From Oceanicaulis sp. (lineage in GTDB: Bacteria; Pseudomonadota; Alphaproteobacteria; Caulobacterales; Maricaulaceae), in NCBI GenBank assembly GCA_020832735.1, contig JAFIEB010000005.1, positions 1-40,367 on the forward strand: 40,367 bases of DNA. The letters are read 5' to 3'. Of the stretch, positions 1 through 8,493 are shown one piece after another. Each line of letters starts with the position of its first letter. Position 1 is the first letter of the stretch. The position numbers and the translations under genes are program-made. Under the pieces are notes generated by a model, which did no database searches, was not told the DNA's origin, and worked only from the letters and a program-made list of their open reading frames with translations.

Positions 1-55
1 CCCCCGGGCCCCCGGCCGGGTTGCCGAAAATTGCCCCCCCCCCCCGGCCACAACC
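1..55. other. Homopolymer-rich contig end, probably unreliable sequence
   Basis: The first bases are runs of C and G, including a 13-C run at about 34-46. Read on the minus strand they give a glycine-rich tail that does not resemble the end of a glutamate dehydrogenase. Together with the G tract at the other end of the window this looks like low-quality contig termini rather than biology. Confidence 0.7.
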
Positions 56-3000
56 GGCGACGCGCAGGCCCGCGCGGATGGGGTGTACGCGGGGGGCGGC
101 CGCCGCCAGCGGCCAGGAGGCTTCGCGCGCCAGATCGATCACGTCCGAGGAGGAAGTGAGCGGTTTGAGCCGGGCCACGTCGCGGGCGAGGTCTTCCGGC
201 GCGCCCTGTTCGGCATACCCCTGCATGCGGTGGGCGACGCCTTCGGCGTCATAGGGCGAGATCACATCGTCCACCAGCGTCTTGAGCGCATCCACGCCCG
301 GCTGGTAGGCTGCGATCACGTCCGCCACCGGCACGGCTGAGCGGCCCATGGCCCGGCGCGCCAGCCAGTAGGTCTGGCGGCGCAACAGCCGGATCACCTC
401 GTCATGCAGAGCGGTCTGGACATGGGCGGGCGCCTGGTTGTCCAGCGCATTGATGCGGTCGGTGAAGTCCTTGAAGCGGAAGATGCGCCGGCCCGCCTCG
501 AAGGCGCGGGCGATGGCGTCCGCGTCCGCCCCCGTGCTCTCGATGGCGCGCGACAGGAAGGTCGGTCCGCCCAGATTGACCATGTCATTGGCCAGGCGCG
601 TGGCGATGATCTCGCGCTTCAGGCGGTGGCCTTGCATGGCCTCGTCGTAGCGTGACAGCTGGTGCGGGAAATAGGTGACCAGCATGTCGGTGAAATGGGG
701 ATCGTCCGGCGCGCCGGACGCCACGATCTCATCGAACAGCGTGATCTTGGCGTAGCTGATCAGCACGGCGATCTCGGGGCGGGTCAGGCCGAACCCCTGT
801 TCCTTCAGCTCGCGCAGTTCCTCGGTCGAGGGCAGGCCCTCCACCTTGCGGTCGAGGCGCCCGGCCCGCTCCAGCCGGTCCATCAGGCGTTCGTGCGCGT
901 CAATGTCCTCGGCGGCGTGCTCGCGCGCGATGGTCAGCGCCAGGGACTGGTCGTAATTGTGCTGCAGCACGTGCTCGGCGACCGTGTCGGTCATGGACTC
1001 CAGCAGCACGTTGCGCGCCTTGAGATCCATCTGCCCGTCGCGGACCATGGGGTTGAGCAGGATCTTGATGTTGACCTCGTGGTCGGAGCTATCCACCCCG
1101 GCCGAATTGTCCACGAAATCCGCATTGCAGCGGCCGCCATTGCGGGCGTACTCGATGCGCCCGGCCTGGGTGACGCCCAGATTGGCGCCCTCGCCGATGA
1201 CGGCGGCTTTCAGCTGTGATCCATTGATGCGCAGCGGATCATTGGCCCGGTCGCCCACCTCCCAGTCCTGTTCGTGGGACGCTTTCACATAGGTGCCGAT
1301 GCCGCCAAACCAGACCAGCTCCACTTCGGTCTTGAGCAGGGCGCGCATCAGCTCGTTGGGCGTGGCGGTCTTGCCGGTCAGCCCTGTCAGGGCGCGGATC
1401 TCGTCGGTCAGCGTGATCGCCTTGGCCGAGCGCGCGAACACGCCGCCGCCCTTTGAGATCAGGCTCGTGTCATAGTCCTGCCAGCTGGAGCGCGGCAGAT
1501 CGAACAGGCGCTTGCGCTCGGTCCAGGCCGCTTCGGTATTGGCCGGATCGGGATCGATGAAGATGTCGCGGTGATCGAACGCGGCCACCAGCTTGATCTG
1601 TTTGGAGAGCAGCATGCCGTTGCCGAACACGTCGCCGGACATGTCGCCCACGCCGATGACGGTGAAGGGCTCGGTCTGGATGTCCTTGCCCATTTCGCGG
1701 AAATGGCGCTGGACCGACACCCAGGCGCCGCGCGCGGTGATGCCCATCTTCTTGTGGTCATAGCCCGCAGATCCACCCGACGCGAAGGCGTCGCCGAGCC
1801 AGAAATCATACTCGCTCTGGGCCACGCCATTGGCCATGTCGGAGAAGGTGGCCGTGCCCTTGTCGGCGGCGACGACCAGATACGGGTCCTCGTCATCCCA
1901 GCACACCACGTCTTCGGGGCGTTTGACGGCGGCGTCCTCGGCCAGGTTGTCGGTGATGTCGAGAAGCCCGCGCAGGAACACCTTGTAGGCTTCCTGGCCT
2001 TCGGCGAGCCAGGCCTCACGGTCGGAGCGGTCGGGCAATTGCTTGGCGTAGAATCCGCCCTTGGAGCCCACCGGCACGATGACGGCGTTCTTGACCTGCT
2101 GGGCCTTGACCAGTCCCAGCACCTCGGTGCGGAAATCCTCACGCCGGTCTGACCAGCGCAGGCCGCCGCGCGCCACCGGGCCGAAGCGGATATGCACCCC
2201 TTCCACCCGCGGGCTCCACACGAAGATTTCCCGGTAGGGCTTGGGCTCGGGCAGGTCACGCAGCTTGCGGCTGGCGATTTTCAGCGAGATCCAGGGCTTG
2301 GGCGCGCCATCGGCGCCGGTCTGGTAGAAATTGGTGCGCAGCACCGCCTCGAGCAGGCGCAGGATGCGGCGCAGGGCGCGGTCATGATCGAGACTCTCCA
2401 CCGCGTCGAGCTTTGCCCGGATGTCCGCGCTGATCGCCTTGGCCTCGGCTTCGCGGGCCTTCATGTCGAGATCAAGCGCCGGATCAAAGCGCGTCTCGGC
2501 CAGGCGCAACAGGCCCAGCGCGATTCCCGGATGGGCGGCGAACGCCTCTTCCTGCAGGGTCTGGGACGGGTCCATGCCCGATTGCTGGCGGTAGCGCGCG
2601 CAGGCGCGCAGGAAGGCGGCCTGGCGCCAGGTCACGCCAATGGCCAGCACCAGACGGTTGAAGCCGTCATCCTCGGCCTGGCTGGCCAGGACCGCCAGCA
2701 GAGCCGCCTCGAACGGGGCCGCCACGCTGTCCACATCCTCCAGGGCGCCGGCCGACACCCGCGCCTCGAACTCATGCACCCAGAGCGTCTCGGCCGAGGC
2801 GCCGTCGCGCTTGCGGCGCACCGGATAGCCCGTCTCGGCCTGTACGTGCAGGCCCAGATTCTCGAGCACTGGCAGCACCTGGGACAGGGCCACCTGCTCG
2901 CCGTGGCGGTAGAGCTTGACCCGGATGCGGCCCGGTCCGTCGTCCGGGGCGCTGTAGGCGCGCGCGGCCAGCGGCGCGTCAGCGCTCACCGTCTCCATGC

Positions 3001-4627
3001 GCATGATGTCGGTCAGCGCCTCGCCGGGCTCATAGCGCTCGCGATAGCCGGCCGAATAGCCGTCCACATAGGTCAGCACCGCCCGGCGCAGCTCCGTGTC
3101 GGACGCCGCGCGCGCTTCGGCGGTCAGCTCGTCCTCCCAGGTGCGCGCCAGCGCCGCCACCCGCCGCTCCAGCTCGGCCGGGTCCGGTTCGGGGTGGTTG
3201 AACGGGTTCAGTCCGACGATGAAGTGGACCCGCGCCAGCGGCCCGTCGCCGAAATTGGGATAGAAGGCCGACAAACGGCCATTGAAGGCGTCCCGGATCA
3301 ACTCGCCGGCCTGCTCGCGGACCTTGGAGTTATAGCGCTCGCGCGGCACGAACAGCAGGCACGACACGAAGCGGTCGAACTGGTCGCGGCGCATGAACAA
3401 CCGGGTGCGCGGGCGGTCGTACAGATGCAGAATGCCCAGCGCCAGCTGCAGCAGATCGTCTTCCTCGGTCTGGAACAGCTCGTCGCGCGGATAGTTCTCC
3501 ACGATGTTCTGGAGCTTCTTGTAGGAGTGCGAGCCCGGCTGCTTGCCCGAACGCTCGATCACCCGGCGCACCTTGCGCCGGATCAGCGGCACTTCGCGGG
3601 CCATCTGGTCGTAGGCGTCGGAGGTGAACAGGCCGACAAAGCGCGTCTCGCCGATCACCGAGCCGTCGCTGCGATAGCGCTTGACCCCGATATAATCCAT
3701 GTAGACGCGCCGGTGGACGCGGCTTTTCATGTTCGATTTGGCCACGATCACCGGGGCGGGCGCGCGCAAGTAAGCCTCGATCGCCGGGCTCAGAAGCAGC
3801 GGCTCGGCGGTGGAGCGCAGCACGTTGCGGTCGGGGTCGCGCAGTACGCCGCGTCCCGAATCCGGGACGATGTCCGGCTCCTTGCGCTCCAGCCTGCCAT
3901 CCTCACCGACGATATAGCGGTAGTCCCGGCAGCCCAGGAATGTGAAATGGCCCGCGCGCAGCCAGCGCAGGAAGGCCAGCGCCTCGTCCAGCTCGTCCTT
4001 GGGGGCGTTGGTCGGCGCCGATTCCACATGGCCGATCACCTCGTCCATCTGGTCGAGCATGCCTTGCCAGTCGTCCACCGCATCGCGCACATCGACGAGG
4101 GTGGCTGTCACCTCGTGCTCCAGGCGCGCCCGGTTTTCGGCCGACAGGCGGTCGACATGCACCTGGATCATCGATTCGGTGATCACCCGCCCGCCGGTTC
4201 CGACCCGGTCAGCCTCATCATTGCGGCGCACCTTGACGATGGGGTGGAACATGGCCAGCACGTCCAGGCCCATGGCCGCGATCTCGCCCATCACCGAGTC
4301 CACCAGGAAGGGCCGGTCCTGCCCGATCACTTCAAGGATGTCGCGGTCCAGCTCGCGTCCGTCCGCACCGGAGGCGCAGCGCACGCGCACCTTGATCTTT
4401 TCGCCCGGGCGCGCGGCGGCGTAGTCCCAGAACTCGGCGGCCAGGGCGAGGGCGTCCTCCATGGACAGGCCGGCCAGATCGTCGGCGAGCGCGTCGCTCC
4501 AGACCTGCTGCAGGAAGCTTTCCGCATCCGGCCCGCAGGCCTTGAAACGGGACTGGAACAGGGCGCGCCCGGCTTTGACGAAGGCGTTCTGATCGAAGGC
4601 GTAGGCGACGCTGACGACAGCGTTCAT
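1..4627 (-). CDS. gdhZ: NAD-specific glutamate dehydrogenase, large (~180 kDa) class, 3' end cut off by window edge
   Basis: Oxidative deamination of glutamate to 2-oxoglutarate with NAD+, in the cytoplasm. The frame is open from an ATG at 4627 to the left edge, about 1540 codons. The family is usually about 1600 residues, so only the C-terminal tail is missing. The substrate-binding stretch VKNAVIVPVGSKGGF lies near residue 845 (about 2055-2110), and the long N-terminal regulatory half characteristic of this class is present. In Caulobacter the orthologue GdhZ also binds FtsZ and couples glutamate catabolism to cell division; whether that holds here is inference. Transcribed away from the SDR gene through a 187-bp divergent spacer. 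The first ~100 bases of the window contain C runs and the predicted protein loses family resemblance there, so sequencing error is likely. The symbol follows Caulobacter usage. Confidence 0.95.
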   Translation of the reverse strand, partial: MNAVVSVAYAFDQNAFVKAGRALFQSRFKACGPDAESFLQQVWSDALADDLAGLSMEDALALAAEFWDYAAARPGEKIKVRVRCASGADGRELDRDILEVIGQDRPFLVDSVMGEIAAMGLDVLAMFHPIVKVRRNDEADRVGTGGRVITESMIQVHVDRLSAENRARLEHEVTATLVDVRDAVDDWQGMLDQMDEVIGHVESAPTNAPKDELDEALAFLRWLRAGHFTFLGCRDYRYIVGEDGRLERKEPDIVPDSGRGVLRDPDRNVLRSTAEPLLLSPAIEAYLRAPAPVIVAKSNMKSRVHRRVYMDYIGVKRYRSDGSVIGETRFVGLFTSDAYDQMAREVPLIRRKVRRVIERSGKQPGSHSYKKLQNIVENYPRDELFQTEEDDLLQLALGILHLYDRPRTRLFMRRDQFDRFVSCLLFVPRERYNSKVREQAGELIRDAFNGRLSAFYPNFGDGPLARVHFIVGLNPFNHPEPDPAELERRVAALARTWEDELTAEARAASDTELRRAVLTYVDGYSAGYRERYEPGEALTDIMRMETVSADAPLAARAYSAPDDGPGRIRVKLYRHGEQVALSQVLPVLENLGLHVQAETGYPVRRKRDGASAETLWVHEFEARVSAGALEDVDSVAAPFEAALLAVLASQAEDDGFNRLVLAIGVTWRQAAFLRACARYRQQSGMDPSQTLQEEAFAAHPGIALGLLRLAETRFDPALDLDMKAREAEAKAISADIRAKLDAVESLDHDRALRRILRLLEAVLRTNFYQTGADGAPKPWISLKIASRKLRDLPEPKPYREIFVWSPRVEGVHIRFGPVARGGLRWSDRREDFRTEVLGLVKAQQVKNAVIVPVGSKGGFYAKQLPDRSDREAWLAEGQEAYKVFLRGLLDITDNLAEDAAVKRPEDVVCWDDEDPYLVVAADKGTATFSDMANGVAQSEYDFWLGDAFASGGSAGYDHKKMGITARGAWVSVQRHFREMGKDIQTEPFTVIGVGDMSGDVFGNGMLLSKQIKLVAAFDHRDIFIDPDPANTEAAWTERKRLFDLPRSSWQDYDTSLISKGGGVFARSAKAITLTDEIRALTGLTGKTATPNELMRALLKTEVELVWFGGIGTYVKASHEQDWEVGDRANDPLRINGSQLKAAVIGEGANLGVTQAGRIEYARNGGRCNADFVDNSAGVDSSDHEVNIKILLNPMVRDGQMDLKARNVLLESMTDTVAEHVLQHNYDQSLALTIAREHAAEDIDAHERLMDRLERAGRLDRKVEGLPSTEELRELKEQGFGLTRPEIAVLISYAKITLFDEIVASGAPDDPHFTDMLVTYFPHQLSRYDEAMQGHRLKREIIATRLANDMVNLGGPTFLSRAIESTGADADAIARAFEAGRRIFRFKDFTDRINALDNQAPAHVQTALHDEVIRLLRRQTYWLARRAMGRSAVPVADVIAAYQPGVDALKTLVDDVISPYDAEGVAHRMQGYAEQGAPEDLARDVARLKPLTSSSDVIDLAREASWPLAAAAPRVHPIRAGLRVAGCGRGGGAIFGNPAGGPG

Positions 4628-4814
4628 GACCGGCGGCTCCCGGAATGAGGGGCGCGCCTGATGCGGCGCGTCTCCGGAGAAAGGATACTGGCCGCACACT
4701 ACTGCGCCGCGCGCGCCGTTCAAGCGCTGCGCAGCGTCTGGACCTGTCATCGGGGCTGTGGTGATGTGCGCGCAATCGTCCGTTCGTCACCATACAGCAT
4801 ATGAGGAAGGCTTC

Positions 4815-5498
4815 ATGCCCCACGCCCTGATCACCGGCGCCAATCGCGGCCTTGGCCTGGAACATGTCCGCCAGCTGCTCCAGCGCGGCTGGACCGTCAC
4901 CGCCGCCGTGCGCGATCCGGCCGGCGCAGACGCGCTCAAGGCGCTGGATCCGGGCGACGGGCGCCTGCGCATCGAGGCCTATGACGCAGCAGATATGGAC
5001 GCGGCCAAAGCCCTGCAGGCGCGCGTGTCCGGTCCGCTCGACATTCTGTTCGCCAATGCTGGCGTGATGTCTTCAGCCGGTTTCGGCTCGGCGGCGGGCG
5101 AGGACTTCATCACCGCCATGCGCGTCAATGCGCTGGCGCCGCTGGCGCTGGCCGAAGCCTTCGCCGATCAGGTCGCGCGCAGCCAGCTCAAGGTGATCGC
5201 CCTGCAATCGACCCGCATGGGATCGATCGCCGACAACACGTCAGGGGGCATGTACGCCTACCGCGCCTCCAAGGCGGCGCTCAACGCGGTGGGCAAGTCG
5301 CTGAGCCTGGACCTCAAGCCCAAGGGCGTGATCGTGCTGATCCTGCATCCCGGCTGGGTGAAGACCGATATGGGCGGGCCGGGCGGCAATCTCACCGTGA
5401 CCGAATCGGTGGAGGCGCAGCTGGATCTTATCGCGCGCGCCAACGCGGCGATGAGCGGGCGCTTCTTCCATGTCAACGGTCAGGACCTGCCCTGGTAG
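4815..5498 (+). CDS. Short-chain dehydrogenase/reductase (C-factor-like SDR)
   Basis: A 227-residue classical SDR. The dinucleotide-binding motif TGANRGLG is at residues 7-14, an NAG motif follows strand 4, and the catalytic pair Y149-x3-K153 (YRASK) is present. Length and overall pattern fit the small SDRs related to the Myxococcus C-factor. The substrate is unknown. The ATG at 4815 is chosen over the upstream in-frame ATG at 4758 because AGGAAGG at 4804-4810 is a good ribosome site and the Rossmann motif then falls at the expected place. Followed closely by a strong hairpin (5524-5555), so it is probably monocistronic. Divergent from the glutamate dehydrogenase gene; no functional link is visible. 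Confidence 0.88.
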   Translation: MPHALITGANRGLGLEHVRQLLQRGWTVTAAVRDPAGADALKALDPGDGRLRIEAYDAADMDAAKALQARVSGPLDILFANAGVMSSAGFGSAAGEDFITAMRVNALAPLALAEAFADQVARSQLKVIALQSTRMGSIADNTSGGMYAYRASKAALNAVGKSLSLDLKPKGVIVLILHPGWVKTDMGGPGGNLTVTESVEAQLDLIARANAAMSGRFFHVNGQDLPW

Positions 5499-5523
5499 GC
5501 GCGCCGAAGCCTGGCTGAAATGA

Positions 5524-5555
5524 CAAACGCCCCGTGCAGCTGCGCGGGGCGTTTG
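5524..5555 (+). terminator. Hairpin terminator after the SDR gene
   Basis: A perfect 11-bp inverted repeat, CAAACGCCCCG (5524-5534) and its complement (5545-5555), with a 10-nt loop, lies 25 nt after the SDR stop. It lacks a long T tract, so it may be a weak intrinsic or processing hairpin. The stem itself ends in GTTTG. Confidence 0.65.
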
Positions 5556-5569
5556 CTTGAAGGGGGGGC

Positions 5570-5607
5570 GGCGCCGCCGGACGGGGACAGGCATGTCCGG
5601 CGGCGCC
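5570..5607. repeat. 13-bp perfect inverted repeat (second hairpin)
   Basis: GGCGCCGCCGGAC at 5570-5582 pairs perfectly with 5595-5607 around a 12-nt loop. A further 9-bp inverted repeat (CAGGCCTCA at 5610-5618, complement at 5644-5652) follows immediately. Three stem-loops in 130 bp are more than a single terminator needs. The rest of the 455-bp gap up to 6010 shows no convincing gene; its short open frames lack ribosome sites and family resemblance. Confidence 0.6.
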
Positions 5608-5975
5608 TGCAGGCCTCATCGGGCAGGCTGGGGGGACGCACTCTGAGGCCTGGTTGCTGTGTGCGTTTGCTGAAGCGGTTCAGTTCGTCACGAGATGTAC
5701 TATCCTCTTCCCGATGTGCAAGCGCGGACCGCTGAGGATCTGCATGTGTGTTGCGGTTAATTCCGCCCCGGTCCTCCGGCGCCTGTCCCCGGTCAGGCCG
5801 GGCCGCTGTCGCACCATGGTGCGCGCGCACCCGCCAGAAGTCTGTATTTTCTTATCCGTCCGGCGGGGCCGTCGCCGGTCTTGCTGTGCCGGATGATGAG
5901 GTGGGGCGGACCGCCCGGACCGCAAGCGCGCCCCGGTCACAAATCCGTGAGGCGACCTGGCGCGCGCCGGAGCGC

Positions 5976-6003
5976 TTGCCTGGGCGCGTCATAAGCCTAT
6001 TCT
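5976..6003 (+). promoter_or_regulatory. Sigma-70-type promoter for the TPR gene, probably leaderless
   Basis: TTGCCT (5976-5981), a 16-nt spacer and TATTCT (5998-6003). The -10 ends only 7 nt before the ATG at 6011, so the transcript would begin at or next to the start codon. This fits the absence of any Shine-Dalgarno sequence there. Confidence 0.5.
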
Positions 6004-6010
6004 CACACCC

Positions 6011-6574
6011 ATGATCGAGCTGTTTCTCGTCTTGGCCCAGACAGGCGCCGACCCCGTGATTCGCCTGGAGACCGGGCGGGCGCATCAGACCCTTGAAGAC
6101 CGGCTGGAGGCGCGCCTGACCGCGCTGCGCGAGGCGGAGACGCCCGCCTCGGCCGACATGATCGCCGACGAGGTGCTCTCGCTGTGGCGCCAGCAGGCCG
6201 GGCCGGTGGCGGATCTGTTGCTGAAGCGGGCGGAGGATGCGCGCGAGCGCGGCGACCGGGACACGGCCCGCAGGGCGCTGAACCACCTGCATTTGTTGGA
6301 GCCTGAGTTCTCCGAAGGTTGGGTGGCGGCGGCGCGCCTGGCTGCGGAAGCCGAGGACTGGAGCTTTGCGCTGGAGGCGCTGAACGCAGCGGTGGAGCAT
6401 GAGCCGCGCCGGTTTGACGCCTGGGTCATGCTGGGCCAGGCGCTGGAGCGGGCCGGCGCGCGCACGGCGGCGCTGGAGGCCTATGAGGAGGCGCTTGCCG
6501 TGCATCCCCACCATGCCCGTGCCGGGCAGGCGCACGCCCGGCTGTCGCGCGATCTGGCGGGCCGCGCGTTGTGA
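6011..6574 (+). CDS. Tetratricopeptide-repeat protein
   Basis: A 187-residue protein with helical TPR-like units in its second half (about residues 70-175). The clearest is the last, with the pattern W-x2-LG-x-ALE-x-AG-x3-AALEAYEEAL. The first dozen residues are hydrophobic (MIELFLVLAQ), which may be a short signal or anchor. Function unknown; TPRs normally mediate protein contacts. The stop codon overlaps the GTG of the next gene (GTGA), so translation is probably coupled to the hydrolase. No ribosome site precedes the ATG (see the leaderless promoter at 5976-6003). Confidence 0.75.
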   Translation: MIELFLVLAQTGADPVIRLETGRAHQTLEDRLEARLTALREAETPASADMIADEVLSLWRQQAGPVADLLLKRAEDARERGDRDTARRALNHLHLLEPEFSEGWVAAARLAAEAEDWSFALEALNAAVEHEPRRFDAWVMLGQALERAGARTAALEAYEEALAVHPHHARAGQAHARLSRDLAGRAL

Positions 6575-7551
6575 TCGCAGGCCTGGCCTATCCCCCAATC
6601 CCTGTGCTGATAGCAGCGGCCTTGATGGTATTGGCGGGTGGTCTGGCGCTGGGCGCCTGCGCAGCTGGCGCCGGACGCTCCAGCGAGCTGGCCGGACGCC
6701 TGGCGCCTGACGGGCGGTTCGTGAACGTGGACGGGGTCCGGCTTCACTATCAGGTGACCGGGCCTGAAGGCGCGCCTGCGGTGCTGGCGCTGCACGGCGC
6801 CTCGGCCAATCTGCACGAGCTGAAAAGCGCGCTTGAAGGCCCGCTGGCCGGTTACCGCGTGATCTGGCTGGACCGGCCGGGCCTGGGCTGGAGCGAGCGC
6901 CCCGGCGGGTCCTGGAGCCCGCAGCGCGAGGCGGCGCTGATTGCGGCGTTTCTCGAGGCGCTGGATGCGCCGCCCGCGACCGTGATCGGCCATTCCTGGG
7001 GCGCGGCGATCACGATGCGCCTGATGATGGATCATCCAGAGCGCACCGGCGGGGCGGTGCTGATTGCGCCGGCCCTGCGCGCCTGGGTCGGGGATGCGGC
7101 GCTGTACAATCGCGCCAGCACCTGGCCTGTTGTGGGCGCGCTGATCACCCGCGCCGTGGTCCCGCTCGCCGGACCGGGCCAGCTGGAAAGCGGCGCGGCC
7201 AGCGCCTTCCACCCTGAACCCCTGCCCGACAATTATGTCGAGCGCGTGCGCCTCCCCCTGATCCTGCGTCCCGGGCCGTGGCGCGCCAACGCAGAGGACA
7301 TGGCCCGGGTCAATCTCCATCTGGCCGCCCAGGAAGAGCGCTATGGAGAGATCGCCCAGCCGGTGATCCTGATCGCCGGCCCCGGCGACACGGTGGTGCG
7401 CACCTGCCGCCACGCCGAACCGGTGGCGCAGACTCTGCCGGCAGGCGAGCTGCGCCTCATTGAAGGGGCCGGACACAATCCCCATCACAGCGCATCGGGC
7501 GCAGCTGCGGTGGCGCAGGCGCTGGCCGATGTGCGCGCGCGCCTGCCATAG
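6571..7551 (+). CDS. Alpha/beta-hydrolase with N-terminal membrane/signal segment
   Basis: A 326-residue serine hydrolase of the alpha/beta fold. The oxyanion-hole HGAS is at residues 75-78, the nucleophile elbow GHSWG has Ser142, and the probable acid and base are Asp273 (GPGD) and His302 (GHNPH), so the triad looks complete. Residues about 8-32 are strongly hydrophobic, and the run LALGACAAG could be a lipobox-like cleavage site, so the enzyme is probably membrane-attached or exported. The substrate is unknown. Starts with GTG overlapping the stop of the TPR gene by 4 nt, indicating coupled expression. Confidence 0.85.
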   Translation: MIAGLAYPPIPVLIAAALMVLAGGLALGACAAGAGRSSELAGRLAPDGRFVNVDGVRLHYQVTGPEGAPAVLALHGASANLHELKSALEGPLAGYRVIWLDRPGLGWSERPGGSWSPQREAALIAAFLEALDAPPATVIGHSWGAAITMRLMMDHPERTGGAVLIAPALRAWVGDAALYNRASTWPVVGALITRAVVPLAGPGQLESGAASAFHPEPLPDNYVERVRLPLILRPGPWRANAEDMARVNLHLAAQEERYGEIAQPVILIAGPGDTVVRTCRHAEPVAQTLPAGELRLIEGAGHNPHHSASGAAAVAQALADVRARLP

Positions 7552-7643
7552 TGATGGGCTGCGCGCTGATCATGTGCTTGCCCTGACGGGGCGCCATGCC
7601 TATCCCCATCGCGACACCTCATCGCCGAGACAAGGACACGACC

Positions 7644-7925
7644 ATGGCCGACTTCGCCGCCACGCCTGAACGAGACGAATCCGACGCCATCGGCGCCGCC
7701 GCCCGCGACCAGTTGAAAAGCTTCGTGGCGCGCATTGAACGTCTGGAAGAGGAAAAGGCCGGCCTCGCCGCCGACATCAAGGAAGTCTACGCCGAGGCCA
7801 AGAGCTTCGGATTTGACACCAAGGTGCTGCGCAAGGTCATCTCGATCCGCAAGCAGGATCGCAATGAGCGCCAGGAGCAGGAAGCGCTTCTGGAGCTGTA
7901 TCTGGGCGCAGTGGGCGAATTCTGA
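7644..7925 (+). CDS. gapR: GapR-family DUF2312 nucleoid-associated protein
   Basis: A 93-residue protein of the DUF2312/UPF0335 family, nearly restricted to alphaproteobacteria. Caulobacter GapR clamps overtwisted AT-rich DNA ahead of replication and transcription and assists topoisomerases. Here a long coiled-coil helix (about residues 20-55, [20 protein letters not shown]) is followed by the conserved stretch [18 protein letters not shown] and an acidic C-terminal helix. The ATG at 7644 is preferred over the ATG at 7596 because it gives the family's usual length (about 90) and follows AAGGA at about 7632. Probably an essential housekeeping gene; followed 28 nt later by a small basic protein gene. 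Confidence 0.92.
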   Translation: MADFAATPERDESDAIGAAARDQLKSFVARIERLEEEKAGLAADIKEVYAEAKSFGFDTKVLRKVISIRKQDRNERQEQEALLELYLGAVGEF

Positions 7926-7953
7926 TCCGCTGCACGCCCGGCGCGGAGGCGCC

Positions 7954-8487
7954 ATGGCGCGCGACAGTGATGACAAGGCTGCAGAGCGGGCGACGCGCAA
8001 GGCGCTCGCCCGTATCCGCCGGGCCCGCGACGCGGTCACGCGCGCCATCGCCGAGTCCGGCGATTGCGACGCTGCCGAGACCGCCCGCGCAGAGCTGACC
8101 GAGTGGGAAGACGAGTTCATGGCCTCGGTGGAGGCGCGCCTGAACGAATACGGCTCGGCCTTCGCTGATCCGGCCAAGGGCGCGCCGGGCGAGGCGCTGT
8201 CGCGCCTGCAGCTGGTCAAGCTCAAAGAGATCGAGGCCAAGGCCCGCGGCAAGCCGCGCAAGGGCTTCACGCAAAAGCGCTCCGGCTTCCGGTCAAAGAC
8301 CGCACCGATAAAGCCGCGCAGCCGCGATATTCACGAGGATGTGGATGCGCCTCCGCCCGGCCCGGAGCCGGCTGGGCCGTCACCTCCGCCATCACCGGCC
8401 CGATCATCAGCACCGGCGCCCGCGCCTGCGCCCGCACAGACGGCGCGCCCGGTATTCAAGGTGATCAAGGGCGGCAAGACGGATTGA
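7954..8487 (+). CDS. Uncharacterised basic protein with proline/alanine-rich tail
   Basis: A 177-residue protein I cannot assign to a named family. Residues 1-50 are charged and helical, residues 50-90 acidic, residues 95-125 rich in Lys/Arg (KARGKPRKGFTQKRSGF), and residues 130-165 a disordered Pro/Ala tract. The last residues, FKVIKGGKTD, match a C-terminal ending seen in several small alphaproteobacterial proteins. GGAGG at 7945-7949 supports the ATG. Its position 28 nt behind gapR and its basic character are compatible with nucleic-acid binding, but that is inference. Ends 6 nt from the convergent DUF3108 gene. Confidence 0.6.
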   Translation: MARDSDDKAAERATRKALARIRRARDAVTRAIAESGDCDAAETARAELTEWEDEFMASVEARLNEYGSAFADPAKGAPGEALSRLQLVKLKEIEAKARGKPRKGFTQKRSGFRSKTAPIKPRSRDIHEDVDAPPPGPEPAGPSPPPSPARSSAPAPAPAPAQTARPVFKVIKGGKTD

Positions 8488-8493
8488 GCCCCT

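Noticed and set aside
1-55. C-rich tract as a biological repeat
   Set aside because: Located at the very edge and matched by a G tract at the other edge; sequencing noise is more likely.
2192-4648. Plus-strand open frame of 818 codons
   Set aside because: It is the antisense shadow of the glutamate dehydrogenase gene; its product is His/Gly/Leu-rich with no domain, as expected from GC-rich antisense frames.
4628-4814. Promoters in the divergent spacer between glutamate dehydrogenase and SDR genes
   Set aside because: No pair of hexamers with acceptable spacing stands out on either strand; reporting one would be guesswork.
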